A stretch of DNA of 64,000 bases. Source: JAPLMW01 sp964619675 (GTDB lineage: Bacteria > Planctomycetota > Phycisphaerae > Sedimentisphaerales > UBA12454). The notes beneath the pieces were generated by a model. The model did no database searches and was not told where the DNA came from. It was given only the letters and a program-made list of their open reading frames with translations. The DNA lies in NCBI GenBank assembly GCA_964619675.1, contig CAZUEO010000005.1:1-64000 (forward strand). Direction: 5' to 3'. The number at the start of each line of letters is the position of its first letter. Positions within the stretch are counted from its first letter, which is position 1. Below, in pieces: positions 7,936 to 16,924 of the stretch. Both the position numbers and the translations under genes were made by a program.

Positions 7936-9042
7936 ATGAAAATTAAGTTTAATCGAGCGGCATTATCCGAGTCGCTGGCGCTTGTTACAACAGTTGTGCC
8001 GGCAAGGACCACAAAGCCAATCCTTCAGGGATTAAAAATAGAGGCGGGCAAGGAGGGTGTTTTAGTAAGTGCTACTGATTTCGAGATAGGCATAACCTGT
8101 TCTATTTCCCATGCACAGGTTGAAGAGGCAGGTGAGGCAGTCGTTCCGGCGGAGCGGGTTGCTTCCATTGTTCGTGAAAGTGTTGATGAAGTTCTCGACT
8201 TTCAGGTTACCGAGGGGACCAGTCACCTGCGGGGCGCAGACAGCCATTTCACGATTTATGGATACCCGCCGGACCAGTATCCTGAGATACCGGGTTTTGA
8301 AGGTAAAGCACAAATCAAAGTGAACCTCGTAAAGTTGCAGGAAGCACTTGAGCATTGCCTTTTCGCAACGGCGAAGGAAAATACCCGTTACGCCCTGAGC
8401 GGGATACTATGGGAAGCAATCGGCAAGAAACTAACCCTGGTGGGAACGGACGGCCGAAGACTCGCAAAATACAAGCTTACTCTGGCTGATGAGGCGGACA
8501 AGAAGCTCGAGACGGAAAAGATTATAGTACCCGCCAAGACAATGGCGCTGCTGGGAAGAATCGGGGCCGGCGAAAAGGACGAGGTAGCAGTTCGTCTTGC
8601 CGACAACAAGATTGTAATTGCCTGCGGCAGTGTTGTGATAAGCTCAACGCTTGTCGAAGGAAACTTCCCGAAGTATGAGGATATCATACCGACCGATTAC
8701 AAAAACAAGCTTGCACTCAATACGGCAGCTACTCTGAGCGCGGTCAGAAGAGCAGCGCTTCTGACCAATGAAGACTCTAAAGGAGTCAGGCTGGCGCTAA
8801 GCAAAAAATCTCTCATATTTACCAGCAGGGCGCCTGAGATGGGTGATGCTGAAATCGATATGGGGATTGACTATAAAGGTGAAGCGATGGAGATAGGTTT
8901 TAACCCGCAGTTTATTGTGGAGGCGCTGAAGGTCATTAGGGAAGATTCTTTTGAGCTGCAGTTGGGCCAGTCTGACCGGCCGGGGCTTATTAAAAGCGGC
9001 GCAAACTATCTGTATATTGTTATGCCGGTAAGCCTGTCATAG
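7936..9042 (+). CDS. dnaN: DNA polymerase III beta subunit (sliding clamp)
   Basis: Ring-forming processivity clamp that tethers Pol III to DNA. The 368-residue length fits three clamp domains. Seen: the N-terminal KIKFNRAALSESLALV, domain 2 with CLFATAKENTRYALSGILWE and VGTDGRRLAKYKL, domain 3 with VVISSTLVEGNFPKYEDIIP, and the C-terminal YIVMPVSLS, equivalent to the terminal MPMRL. The ATG follows AGGAATAAAGG. It sits in the usual replication neighbourhood with a DciA-like gene and gyrB. Confidence 0.97.
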   Translation: MKIKFNRAALSESLALVTTVVPARTTKPILQGLKIEAGKEGVLVSATDFEIGITCSISHAQVEEAGEAVVPAERVASIVRESVDEVLDFQVTEGTSHLRGADSHFTIYGYPPDQYPEIPGFEGKAQIKVNLVKLQEALEHCLFATAKENTRYALSGILWEAIGKKLTLVGTDGRRLAKYKLTLADEADKKLETEKIIVPAKTMALLGRIGAGEKDEVAVRLADNKIVIACGSVVISSTLVEGNFPKYEDIIPTDYKNKLALNTAATLSAVRRAALLTNEDSKGVRLALSKKSLIFTSRAPEMGDAEIDMGIDYKGEAMEIGFNPQFIVEALKVIREDSFELQLGQSDRPGLIKSGANYLYIVMPVSLS

Positions 9043-9084
9043 CCGGAAACAAAAGATAAAAAATGAAACATAAAAGATTATGGA

Positions 9085-9102
9085 GCCCCGATATATCGGG
9101 GC
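9085..9102. terminator. Perfect 18-nt palindrome after dnaN
   Basis: GCCCCGATATATCGGGGC, followed on the plus strand by AATTTCCTTAATTTTT. It could be a terminator or attenuator between dnaN and the DUF721 gene, or a repeat-type palindrome. The T-tract is interrupted, so termination would be weak. Confidence 0.45.
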
Positions 9103-9136
9103 AATTTCCTTAATTTTTATATTTAATATGGTTTGT

Positions 9137-9487
9137 ATGAACACGGAAGTTTTGCTTGCAAAAACGAATAGGGCGATAAGGTTTAGGCGGGGAAAAACCG
9201 CGGGCAGTGGTAATATCGCCAGCGAATTGAAACTGTTTTTAAGGAAGGTCGCCAGGCCTGCCAGGCGGAACGTATCCGTTACCGAGGTTTTTGAGCAGGT
9301 GGCAGGAGACGGCCTTGTCGATAATTGCCGGATAGAGTCGCTTACGGGGGGGATTATGAAGGTAAAAGTGAAATCCGGGCCGTATATGTTTGAATTGCGC
9401 TCACGGGCAGGGCAGATTATCGAAGAATTAAGGCAGCAATGCCCTTCTTCAAACATCAGGGAAATGAAACTAATCTGCCTGGAATAA
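9137..9487 (+). CDS. DUF721/DciA-like protein
   Basis: A DUF721-family protein, the family of the DciA replicative-helicase loader/operator. From the ATG at 9137 it is 116 residues: a basic N-terminus (KTNRAIRFRRGKTAG), then a compact alpha-beta region with V-T-E-V-F-E-Q-V-A, G-I-M-K-V-K-V-K-S-G-P-Y-M-F-E-L-R, and an amphipathic I-I-E-E-L-R-Q. The 'hydrophobic strand, then helix' ending is the family's KH-like core. The frame can be extended upstream to 9080, but that start lies in the palindrome after dnaN and adds an unlikely hydrophobic leader; no good Shine-Dalgarno supports either. Its position between dnaN and gyrB supports a replication role. Confidence 0.7.
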   Translation: MNTEVLLAKTNRAIRFRRGKTAGSGNIASELKLFLRKVARPARRNVSVTEVFEQVAGDGLVDNCRIESLTGGIMKVKVKSGPYMFELRSRAGQIIEELRQQCPSSNIREMKLICLE

Positions 9488-9528
9488 CATCGGCCGGCAC
9501 TTTTAATTAAAGGAAGTAAGACACTGAT

Positions 9529-11955
9529 ATGAAAGACCATAGCTACAATGCGAGCAATATAAAGATTCTTGCAGGTCTTGAGGCTGTGCGCAAGAGGCCT
9601 GAGATGTATATCGGTAATCGTCAGCAGGGCGGGCTGCATCATCTTGTTTACGAAGTTTTGGACAATTCCATAGATGAGGCGATGGCGGGCCGGTGTGATA
9701 CGATAATCGTCCGCATTCACGTTGACGGGAGCTGTTCAGTTGAGGACAACGGCAGCGGCATACCTGTGGATATTCACAAAGAAGCCGGCAAAAGCGCGCT
9801 TGAAGTTGTGCTTACGACGCTTCATTCCGGCGGCAAGTTCGATCACGGGGCGTATAAAGTTGCCGGCGGGCTTCACGGTGTAGGCGTGAGTGTGGTTAAC
9901 GCATTGAGTGAATGGCTCGAGGCGGACGTTTACCGTGACGACAAACATTATCATTTTGAATGTGAAAGGGGCGATGCCAAAGGGTCTGTTAAGGAAATAG
10001 GGCCTATTAACAAAAGAGGCACACAGATAAGGTTTCTGCCGGATGAGCAGATTTTCGGAGATTTGGAATTTGATTATGCGACACTCTGCAAGAGAATCCG
10101 CGAGGTCGCATACCTCAACGCGGGCGTAAAGATAACCTTTCAGGATGACCGGCAGAACAAAAAAGATATATTTCATTTTGAAGATGGATTGCGCTCGTTT
10201 ATAAAACATCTCAACGAAGGCAAGGAGTCGCTACATTCAGGTGTCGTTTACTTTTTAAAAGAAGACGCCGGGACGCATATGGTTTGTGAAATTGCGATGC
10301 AGTACAGCACCAGCTATATCGAGAACATTCTTGCCTTTGCGAATAATATAAGAAATATCGATGGCGGGACACACTTGAGCGGCTTTAAAACTGCTCTTAC
10401 CCGCACGATGAACGCGTATGCCAAAAAGGCAAATCTTCTCAAAAATGGCCAGTCCCCGTCAGGTGAGGACATCCGGGAGGGTCTGACGGCGGTCATATCA
10501 GTTAAACTTGCCGATCCGCACTTCGAGGCGCAGACGAAGGTGAGATTGAGCAATCCGGAGGTGGGCAGCTTTGTAGAGACAACTGTTAATGAACAGCTTG
10601 GCAACTATCTTGAGGAAAATCCCGGCCAGGCAAAGAGAATACTAACCAAAGCTATTCAGGCCGCTGTCGCCAGGGAGGCGGCCCGCAAGGCCAGAGAGCT
10701 TACCCGCAGGAAAGGAGCGCTTGGCGGAGGTAGTCTGCCGGGCAAGCTGTGGGACTGCTCGAGCAAGGAGGTGGCGAGTACGGAACTTTTCCTTGTCGAG
10801 GGTGATTCCGCAGGCGGCAGCGCAAAAGGCGGCAGAGACAGAAATATTCAGGCTATACTGCCGTTGCGAGGCAAGATTCTTAACGTAGAGAAAGCAAGAG
10901 TTGATAAAATGCTTGCTCATGAAGAAATACGTACCATCATAAGCGCGCTGGGGACGGGAATCGGCGCGGATGATTTTGATATTAATAAGTGCCGCTATGG
11001 CAAGATTGTCCTGATGACAGACGCCGACGTTGACGGTGCACACATAAGAACGCTGCTGCTGACATTTCTTTTCAGGCAGATGCCGGAGCTTTTCGAACGG
11101 GACATTGTTTACATAGCACAGCCGCCGCTGTATGAGCTTGCCGTCAAGGGAAAGAAAAAACCGGAATATATCCTGGCGGAGCAGGAGATGCGAAAACGGA
11201 TGGTATCACGCGGTATTGAAGGGACACAGCTTGTAATTAATAACAACGGCAAGGTAAGAAAAATAAGCGGCAGTGAGCTTAAGGAACTTGTAAAGCTGCT
11301 GAGTGACCTTGAGCGCAATATCGCGGTGCTTGAAAGAAGAGGTATTTCCTTCAAGCAGTTTGTGCAGACGCAGTATACGGGCCAGCAGCTTCCGGAATAT
11401 CATATCCGCTTTGAGGGCACCAGCGAGTTCTATTACGACAAGAGTAAATTTGAAAAAAGGAGGGCACAGATTGAAGCGGCCAGCGGCGCCGAGCAGGACG
11501 ACCAGCCTGAGAAGGTAGTTGCCGAAGAGCTGCACGAGATAGGCAGGGCAAACGGTATAAATGCCAGGCTGAAGGAGAGATTCGGACTCGACTTCAAGGA
11601 TTTTCTATTAAAGGTCGAGCGGAAGGTTTCAGGCGAGGCGATGCCCGCAAAATTCAAGCTGATTAACGGCACGGATGAGTATGAAGTAGCTTCGCTCGAG
11701 CAGGTATCGGGCGGGATAAGGCAAATCGGCGGCAAAGGAATCGAGATAAAACGCTTCAAGGGTCTCGGCGAAATGAACGCTGACCAGCTCTGGGAAACGA
11801 CAATGGACCCGACAAAAAGAACCCTTTTGAAGGTTACCCTCGACGATGCAGTCGAGGCCGACAGGCTGTTCAGCATCCTGATGGGAGATGATGTCGAGAA
11901 AAGACGTACTTATATCCAGGAACACGCGCTGGAAGTGCAGAACCTTGATATATAA
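9529..11955 (+). CDS. gyrB: DNA gyrase subunit B
   Basis: ATPase subunit of gyrase, which with GyrA introduces negative supercoils. 808 residues, the length of GyrB proteins that carry an insert in the TOPRIM/C-terminal half. Seen: RKRPEMYIG, EVLDNSIDEAMAG, VEDNGSGIPVDIH and GGLHGVGVSVVNALSEWL of the GHKL ATPase, the TOPRIM signatures VEGDSAGGSAKGGRDR and DADVDGAHIRTLLLTFLFR, and the C-terminal KRFKGLGEMNADQLWETTM. AAAGGAAGTAAG precedes the ATG. An internal region at about residues 555-720 with EQDDQPEKVVAEEL is the proteobacterial-type insert. A ParE identity is less likely given length and neighbours. Confidence 0.96.
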   Translation: MKDHSYNASNIKILAGLEAVRKRPEMYIGNRQQGGLHHLVYEVLDNSIDEAMAGRCDTIIVRIHVDGSCSVEDNGSGIPVDIHKEAGKSALEVVLTTLHSGGKFDHGAYKVAGGLHGVGVSVVNALSEWLEADVYRDDKHYHFECERGDAKGSVKEIGPINKRGTQIRFLPDEQIFGDLEFDYATLCKRIREVAYLNAGVKITFQDDRQNKKDIFHFEDGLRSFIKHLNEGKESLHSGVVYFLKEDAGTHMVCEIAMQYSTSYIENILAFANNIRNIDGGTHLSGFKTALTRTMNAYAKKANLLKNGQSPSGEDIREGLTAVISVKLADPHFEAQTKVRLSNPEVGSFVETTVNEQLGNYLEENPGQAKRILTKAIQAAVAREAARKARELTRRKGALGGGSLPGKLWDCSSKEVASTELFLVEGDSAGGSAKGGRDRNIQAILPLRGKILNVEKARVDKMLAHEEIRTIISALGTGIGADDFDINKCRYGKIVLMTDADVDGAHIRTLLLTFLFRQMPELFERDIVYIAQPPLYELAVKGKKKPEYILAEQEMRKRMVSRGIEGTQLVINNNGKVRKISGSELKELVKLLSDLERNIAVLERRGISFKQFVQTQYTGQQLPEYHIRFEGTSEFYYDKSKFEKRRAQIEAASGAEQDDQPEKVVAEELHEIGRANGINARLKERFGLDFKDFLLKVERKVSGEAMPAKFKLINGTDEYEVASLEQVSGGIRQIGGKGIEIKRFKGLGEMNADQLWETTMDPTKRTLLKVTLDDAVEADRLFSILMGDDVEKRRTYIQEHALEVQNLDI

Positions 11956-12053
11956 TTCTTTTAGTGGTTTTTGACTTGAAAATTGCTCATCAGTCCTTCA
12001 TACTGATAGCTGAAATAGGATGGGCAGACGGGCAGAATGGAAAGGATTGAAAG

Positions 12054-12773
12054 ATGACAAGGCTTTTTAAAATTTTGTTAATTATTGTCGGGCTGGCTGT
12101 TATAACGGCCGGCTGCGACAGGAAACAGCAAAAGACAATGTACGGCGAGAAGGTTTCCGATAAGGAGCTCAGCGGCGAATCAGAGAAAGAGAAAGCCAAG
12201 CTTTTAAAAGATCTTGACAGGAAGTACGAAAATCCGAAGGCTCATTATGAGCTCGGTAAGCTTTATCACAGTCAGGGTATGTGGGATAATGCGGAGTGGG
12301 AATACAATAAGACACTTGCGTTCGACCCGGTGCATCACGAGGGTCAGGCCTCAATAGTCAAACTGCTGATAGACAAGGGCGATAGGGCTAAAAGCGAGAT
12401 AATCGCTGATATGTATATGACTCAGGCATCTGTTAGCGCAAAGCACTCGCTGCTTTTAGGCAGGGCCTTTCAGGACGAGGGGCTTGATGAATACGCTGTT
12501 GCCTGTTATAAGCAGGCGCATAATCTGGCGCCGGAGTCGGTGGCGATAAACAGGCAGCTTGGCTATTATTATCTGCTCAAAAATGACAGGGCTAATGCCG
12601 AGATGTATCTTCGCAAAACGTTTGAGCTTGACCCATCGCAGGCCGAGGTTGCAGGTGAGCTGGGCAGGCTCGGCGTGAAGGTCCAGCTGCCTACCAAGCA
12701 GGCAAAGCAGGCAAAAAAGATAGACAAAATAGCCGAGGAGCAGGAAAAAAAGGCGATGAAGGAGAAGAAATAG
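12054..12773 (+). CDS. TPR-repeat lipoprotein
   Basis: 239-residue exported protein. A signal peptide ending VITAGC-D places lipidation at Cys21. The mature part carries about four tetratricopeptide units, for example PKAHYELGKLYHSQGMWDNA, ALSxxLGRAFQDEGLDEYAVACYKQA and AINRQLGYYYLLKNDRANAE, and ends in a very basic, Lys/Ala/Gln-rich tail (KQAKQAKKIDKIAEEQEKK). TPR lipoproteins scaffold envelope complexes; no partner is identified here. Its stop lies four bases from the stop of the convergent sigma-54 regulator gene. Confidence 0.8.
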   Translation: MTRLFKILLIIVGLAVITAGCDRKQQKTMYGEKVSDKELSGESEKEKAKLLKDLDRKYENPKAHYELGKLYHSQGMWDNAEWEYNKTLAFDPVHHEGQASIVKLLIDKGDRAKSEIIADMYMTQASVSAKHSLLLGRAFQDEGLDEYAVACYKQAHNLAPESVAINRQLGYYYLLKNDRANAEMYLRKTFELDPSQAEVAGELGRLGVKVQLPTKQAKQAKKIDKIAEEQEKKAMKEKK

Positions 12774-12777
12774 GGTG

Positions 12778-13806
12778 CTATTGTGTTTCGACCGGCGGGA
12801 TGTTTAGTTTTTCGAGGAGGCGGTTGAGTTTTCTTCGTTCGAGGCCGAGTATTTTGGCAGCCGCCATTTTTTTGCCGCCAGTCGTTTCAAGTGCCGCAAT
12901 TATGACCTTTCGCTGTGCTTCATCGAGCGTCGGCAGACGGGCCTTTCCGTTTTGGACAGGGGCTGCTGTGAGAATTTCGGCAGGAAGGGCGGCAGGTGTT
13001 ATCATTTCTGTGTCCGTTAGGACATAAGCCCTTTCCATTATGTTGGCAAGCTCGCGGACATTTCCCGGCCAGCAGTATTCGAGCAGAAGCTTTTTGGTCT
13101 GGTCGGCCAGAACTTTGTAAGGCTCGTTGTAAAATTCGGCCTGGCGGGCGAGGAAATACTCGGCAAGGTCGATAATGTCCTGCGGGCGCTGTCTAAGCGG
13201 GGGCACATTGACTGTTATGACGTTGAGCCGGTAGAACAAATCCGGTCGGAATTTGTTGCTGTCGAGGAGCTGTTTTAAATCCTGATTTGTGGCGCAGAGC
13301 ACCCTGATATCTATCGGATAAGATTTGACCGAGCCGACCGGCGTGACGGAAGATTCCTGCAGGACGCGGAGGAGCTTTGCCTGCAGGTCGAGGGGTATTT
13401 CGCTGATTTCGTCGAGGAATATAGTTCCCCCGTCGGCGGCCCTGAAAAAGCCCAGCGTGTCGCTTATGGCGCCGGTAAATGCGCCGCGGACGTGACCAAA
13501 TAATTGACTCTCAAACAACTGGCCTGTTAGTGTAGTGCAGTCGACCGGAACAAAGACCTTGTCAGCTCTGTCACTGCATAGGTGTATCTGGCGCGCAACC
13601 ATCTCCTTGCCTGCACCGGTTTCGCCGGTGATTATCATAGGGCACTGCCTTGATGCAACTGTATTGATTGTTTCGAGAATTGAGCCAAAGGCGGGAGAAG
13701 TGCCGATGACAAATTCGCTTCGCATAACGCTGCGTTGCCCTGCGGCCATAGCATCACCCATAGCACCTGCGTTCCGTCGCGTCATTTTTTCTTTTGCCCT
13801 GTCCAT
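12778..13806 (-). CDS. Sigma-54 interaction domain activator lacking a receiver domain
   Basis: 342-residue bacterial enhancer-binding protein. The AAA+ core begins at about residue 31: Walker A GETGAGKE, the sigma-54 contact loop GAFTGA, Walker B GGTIFLDEI, and the arginine-finger region FRPDLFYRLNVITVNVPPLR, followed by WPGNVRELANIMERA. A Fis-type HTH closes the protein (KKMAAAKILGLERRKLNRLLEKLNI). The first 30 residues are basic and too short for a receiver or GAF sensor, so activity must be controlled by level or by another protein. It is transcribed away from the rnf cluster. A TTGATT-17-TAGAAT promoter and two inverted repeats lie upstream. Confidence 0.88.
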   Translation of the reverse strand: MDRAKEKMTRRNAGAMGDAMAAGQRSVMRSEFVIGTSPAFGSILETINTVASRQCPMIITGETGAGKEMVARQIHLCSDRADKVFVPVDCTTLTGQLFESQLFGHVRGAFTGAISDTLGFFRAADGGTIFLDEISEIPLDLQAKLLRVLQESSVTPVGSVKSYPIDIRVLCATNQDLKQLLDSNKFRPDLFYRLNVITVNVPPLRQRPQDIIDLAEYFLARQAEFYNEPYKVLADQTKKLLLEYCWPGNVRELANIMERAYVLTDTEMITPAALPAEILTAAPVQNGKARLPTLDEAQRKVIIAALETTGGKKMAAAKILGLERRKLNRLLEKLNIPPVETQ

Positions 13807-13837
13807 GTACGCGCAGAAAAAGCTACTTAATATTCAA

Positions 13838-13868
13838 GCGTACCCGGAATAACCACTGTTCGGTACGC
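13838..13868. promoter_or_regulatory. Inverted repeat next to the sigma-54 activator start
   Basis: GCGTACC...GGTACGC with an additional GAA/TTC pair inside, 32-62 bp upstream of the activator ATG. It is either an operator or a leader hairpin. Confidence 0.35.
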
Positions 13869-13885
13869 CACGCGGTACTCGTAGG

Positions 13886-13927
13886 GGAGTTTGGGCGGAA
13901 ATCAGGCTTCTCGCTCCTCCAAACTCC
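13886..13927. promoter_or_regulatory. Nine-base inverted repeat in the activator leader
   Basis: GGAGTTTGG (13886-13894) and CCAAACTCC (13919-13927) with 24 bases between. It lies between the predicted minus-strand promoter and the coding start, so it would be in the transcript as a stem-loop. Confidence 0.4.
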
Positions 13928-13947
13928 TTCTTGTCGGAATAGTATAT

Positions 13948-13976
13948 ATTCTATCTCGTCCTATAATGTAAATCAA
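13948..13976 (-). promoter_or_regulatory. Predicted promoter of the sigma-54 activator gene
   Basis: Reverse-strand TTGATT (13971-13976), 17 bp, TAGAAT (13948-13953). The resulting leader of about 135 nt contains both inverted repeats. Confidence 0.45.
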
Positions 13977-14234
13977 GGCAAAAATGGTATTTTAGGAGAA
14001 ATAGATAACGGGTAGGGGTTGTACAATTAAGTACCGATATTATAGGGTCTAAAAAAGCTTAAAAATGTAACTATCTGATTTATAACAGGTTACATAAACG
14101 AAATTCGGTTTCTATTTTGTTGGTATTGCCGTTACCGATGTCTGTGATGCATTCAATTGCCGGGGTTGAATTGGCTTGAAAAGCGTATTAATTTTGGTTA
14201 TATGAAGGGTTTATTTTATTTTCGGGCACATAGT

Positions 14235-14504
14235 ATGGATCAGCAATGTAAAGACTGCAGCCAAAAAGACCGCTGTAGCCAGGTTTTTAAGGAATTTGGC
14301 GGCTCAAAGGGCCCGTCAGTTCTGCTAAAGGTTGTCCAGGCCTTTTTGCTGCCGCTGGTTCTCTTTATTATTGTGCTTGCCGGAGCGGAAAAACTGCTTG
14401 CTGAAAGGATTAACAGCTTGCTTGGCAGGAGCCTGCTTGCCCTTGCCGCAGCAGCGGCAATTGTGTTTTTATATCTTATGGTTTTAAAATTCCGGAGAAG
14501 TTAA
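14235..14504 (+). CDS. Small RseC-like membrane protein heading the rnf cluster
   Basis: From the ATG at 14235, 89 residues: a short Cys-rich N-terminus (C-x2-C-x5-C within MDQQCKDCSQKDRC), then two hydrophobic helices (VVQAFLLPLVLFIIVLAGAE and LLALAAAAAIVFLYLMVL) and a basic end. Cys motif plus two transmembrane segments resembles RseC/SoxR-reducing-system proteins that accompany Rnf clusters. Earlier in-frame ATGs at 14157 and 14202 exist, and no strong ribosome site decides the start. It ends 20 bp before rnfC, consistent with an operon. A redox or assembly role is inferred from context. Confidence 0.6.
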   Translation: MDQQCKDCSQKDRCSQVFKEFGGSKGPSVLLKVVQAFLLPLVLFIIVLAGAEKLLAERINSLLGRSLLALAAAAAIVFLYLMVLKFRRS

Positions 14505-14524
14505 GAATTAAGCGTTTCGGAAAG

Positions 14525-15877
14525 ATGACGTTTAAGGGAGGTGTTCATCCGCCTGATTATAAACAGTTGACGGAGGATGAAGCGATAAAGTCTGTGCCTG
14601 TGCCCAAGCAGCTTGCCGTTATGCTCAGCCAGCACATCGGGGCGATATGCAGACCGGCAGTTAATAAAAAAGACCGTGTGACGGCAGGTGAGCTTATCGG
14701 CAGCGCCGATGCGTTTGTATCAGCTTCGGTTCATTCGCCTGTGAACGGGACAGTAAGGGATATCGCGCTTTGCTCTCATCCGGTACTCGGCAGGGCAGAA
14801 GCGATTATTATAGAGTCCGGCGAAGATAATCAGCCCATGCAGCCTGCGGCAGATAAATTCGACGCCAGCTTCAATCCCGACAGGTTTGTATCTGAGGAAA
14901 TTTTCAACGCTGTCAGGAATGCAGGCATTGTCGGTATGGGCGGCGCCGGGTTCCCGACGAGCGTAAAGATAAAGATAAATCCTGATGCGCCGATACGTAC
15001 CGTGATAATCAACGGTTGTGAATGTGAGCCTTTTATCACCTGTGACTACCGCATAATGCTCGAATGGACCAATCAGATTCTCGCTGGGGCGCTGCTTGTC
15101 GGCAAGGCGCTGGACTGTAATAATATCTATATAGGCATTGAAGATAACAAACCCAAAGCCGCAGATGCCTTTAGAAGGGCGATTAAGAATATACCGGCGG
15201 CGGCAGGCGTTGAGGTTGCTATCGTAAAGACCAAGTACCCGCAGGGCGGCGAGAGGCAGCTTATAAAATCGATACTTAACAGAGAGGTGCCGGCAGGCGG
15301 GATACCGCCGATGATAGGCGTGCTTGTTACGAACGTCGCCACGGCGGCGGCAATAGCACAAGCAGTTGTGCTGGCCGGCCCCCTAACGCACCGGCCTGTT
15401 ACAGTGTCGGGAAGCGGGATAAAACAGCCAGGTAATTTTTACGCTCCTGTCGGGATGGCAGCAGGAGAGCTGATTGAACTTGCCGGCGGACTGACCAAGA
15501 AGGCGGCAAGGGTTGTGCTTGGCGGGCCGATGATGGGCTTTGCCATCGCTGACTTGTCGACGCCGATAACAAAAACGTCAGGTGCGATTGTTACCCTTAC
15601 CGAGGAGGAAATAGGCAGAGCGAAAGTCAGCGGAAAAGAGACGCCGTGCATCCGCTGCGGCAGATGTATCGCGGTTTGTCCGTCAAATATCAATCCGACA
15701 AAAATAGCTCACGCTGTCAAACGTAATATGCTTGATGTGGCTGAGCAGTATTATATGTCCGTCTGTATCGAGTGCGGCGGCTGCAGTTATGTATGTCCTG
15801 CAAATATAGAGCTTGCAGGTTTTATAAAGACCGGGAAAATTCTTGTCGCGAGGCAGAAAAGGCTTATGCCGAAATAA
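14525..15877 (+). CDS. rnfC: Rnf complex subunit C (NADH-binding, Fe-S)
   Basis: Peripheral subunit that binds NAD(H) and FMN in the ferredoxin:NAD+ oxidoreductase, which couples electron transfer to Na+ or H+ movement. 450 aa. Seen: the barrel-sandwich start (KGGVHPPDYKQLTEDEA; VHSPVNGTV), the glycine-rich GMGGAGFPTSVKI nucleotide site, NGCECEPFITCDY, and two ferredoxin motifs: C-I-R-C-G-R-C-I-A-V-C-P at about 374-385 and C-I-E-C-G-G-C-S-Y-V-C-P at about 417-428. First of six contiguous subunits in the order C-D-G-E-A-B, the arrangement seen in acetogens and other anaerobes. Confidence 0.96.
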   Translation: MTFKGGVHPPDYKQLTEDEAIKSVPVPKQLAVMLSQHIGAICRPAVNKKDRVTAGELIGSADAFVSASVHSPVNGTVRDIALCSHPVLGRAEAIIIESGEDNQPMQPAADKFDASFNPDRFVSEEIFNAVRNAGIVGMGGAGFPTSVKIKINPDAPIRTVIINGCECEPFITCDYRIMLEWTNQILAGALLVGKALDCNNIYIGIEDNKPKAADAFRRAIKNIPAAAGVEVAIVKTKYPQGGERQLIKSILNREVPAGGIPPMIGVLVTNVATAAAIAQAVVLAGPLTHRPVTVSGSGIKQPGNFYAPVGMAAGELIELAGGLTKKAARVVLGGPMMGFAIADLSTPITKTSGAIVTLTEEEIGRAKVSGKETPCIRCGRCIAVCPSNINPTKIAHAVKRNMLDVAEQYYMSVCIECGGCSYVCPANIELAGFIKTGKILVARQKRLMPK

Positions 15878-15895
15878 ATCGCGAGAAAGCAATGG

Positions 15896-16924
15896 ATGTT
15901 AAGAAACATTAAAATATCGTCTTCGCCGCACATCAGCATTCATTTTCCGACGAGCCGGATAATGCTTAATGTGCTGCTCGGGCTTTTGCCGGCGTTTATT
16001 GCGGCGGTATGGTATTTCCGTACGAGGGCCGTGGTGCTTACGGTAGTTTGTGTCGCGGCCTGCTGCCTGACGGAATGGCTGTGCAATATAATCGCCGGAA
16101 AAGCCAATTCGCTGGGTGATTTCAGCGCGGCGATAACGGGTGTCATACTGGCCTTTTCAGTTCCGCCTGCGCTGCCGGTCTGGGCAGCGATAATCGGCAG
16201 CGTCTTTGCAATAGCAATCGGCAAAATGGTCTTTGGCGGGCTTGGCGCAAATATATTTAATCCCGCAATGGCTGGTCGCGCTTTTCTGACGGCCTCGTTC
16301 GGGGTTATGATGACTACCTGGACGGTGCCTGCGACGATAGACAAAAATATGCCCCAGATTTCGGTTGCAAATACTTCTGCCATAACGCAGGCAACACCTC
16401 TTGCGTGGAGCAAAGAGGCGATAAAAAGCAAGGATGCCCAAGGCAGTGCAAAAGTGGATGCGTCAACAGCAAATAATATGCTCAGGGATTTATTCTTCGG
16501 TCAAAGGGGCGGCTGTCTGGGTGAGACAAGCTCGCTTGCGTTGATAATCGGCGGGATATACCTGCTGCTGACAGGGGTTATCAGTTTTCATATTCCTTTG
16601 GCAGTGCTGAGCTCTGCGGTTATAGTCTCGTCGATAGGTTATTTTACGGACAGCACTGCATATGCCTCTCCGTTTTTCCATCTGATGAGCGGCGGTATGC
16701 TGCTCGGGGCTTTTTTCATTGCCACAGACCCCGTTACGTCGCCGCTGACGAAAAAAGGAATGTGGATATTCGGAATAGGCGTAGGAGGCCTGACAATGCT
16801 TATACGAATGGTCGGCGAATATCCCGAAGGTATGATGTTTTCTATTCTGCTGATGAATTCCGTTACGCCGCTGATAGACAGATTATGTAAAATTACGCCG
16901 GCAGGAGGCATGCCCAATGTTTAA
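15896..16924 (+). CDS. rnfD: Rnf complex subunit D
   Basis: Integral membrane, covalent-FMN subunit of the Rnf complex. 342 aa with about nine hydrophobic segments. Seen: SSSPHISIHFPTSRIML at the start, NPAMAGRAFLTASFG, and ITQATPLAW, the position of the flavinylated Thr (usually SGATPL; here Q replaces G before A-T). DPVTSPLTKKG and an EYPEGMMFSILLMNS segment near the end are typical. Its end overlaps rnfG by 8 nt. Confidence 0.95.
   Translation: MLRNIKISSSPHISIHFPTSRIMLNVLLGLLPAFIAAVWYFRTRAVVLTVVCVAACCLTEWLCNIIAGKANSLGDFSAAITGVILAFSVPPALPVWAAIIGSVFAIAIGKMVFGGLGANIFNPAMAGRAFLTASFGVMMTTWTVPATIDKNMPQISVANTSAITQATPLAWSKEAIKSKDAQGSAKVDASTANNMLRDLFFGQRGGCLGETSSLALIIGGIYLLLTGVISFHIPLAVLSSAVIVSSIGYFTDSTAYASPFFHLMSGGMLLGAFFIATDPVTSPLTKKGMWIFGIGVGGLTMLIRMVGEYPEGMMFSILLMNSVTPLIDRLCKITPAGGMPNV

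Larger units (their letters stand above)
13807..14234. other. Divergent regulatory region between the sigma-54 activator and the rnf cluster
   Basis: About 430 bp without a supported gene. It contains the inverted repeat GCGTACC/GGTACGC (13838-13868), a larger inverted repeat GGAGTTTGG/CCAAACTCC (13886-13927), a minus-strand promoter (13948-13976) and a plus-strand TATAAT (13962-13967) with no good -35. I see no convincing -24/-12 sigma-54 promoter towards rnf. Confidence 0.45.

Noticed and set aside
13807..14234. Sigma-54 (-24/-12) promoter for the rnf cluster
   Set aside because: No GG-N10-GC element with acceptable flanks; TTGGCTTGAAAAGCG has only eight bases between GG and GC.
14720..15361. 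213-codon minus-strand open frame in rnfC
   Set aside because: Shadow of rnfC; Arg/Tyr/Cys-rich composition typical of antisense frames.
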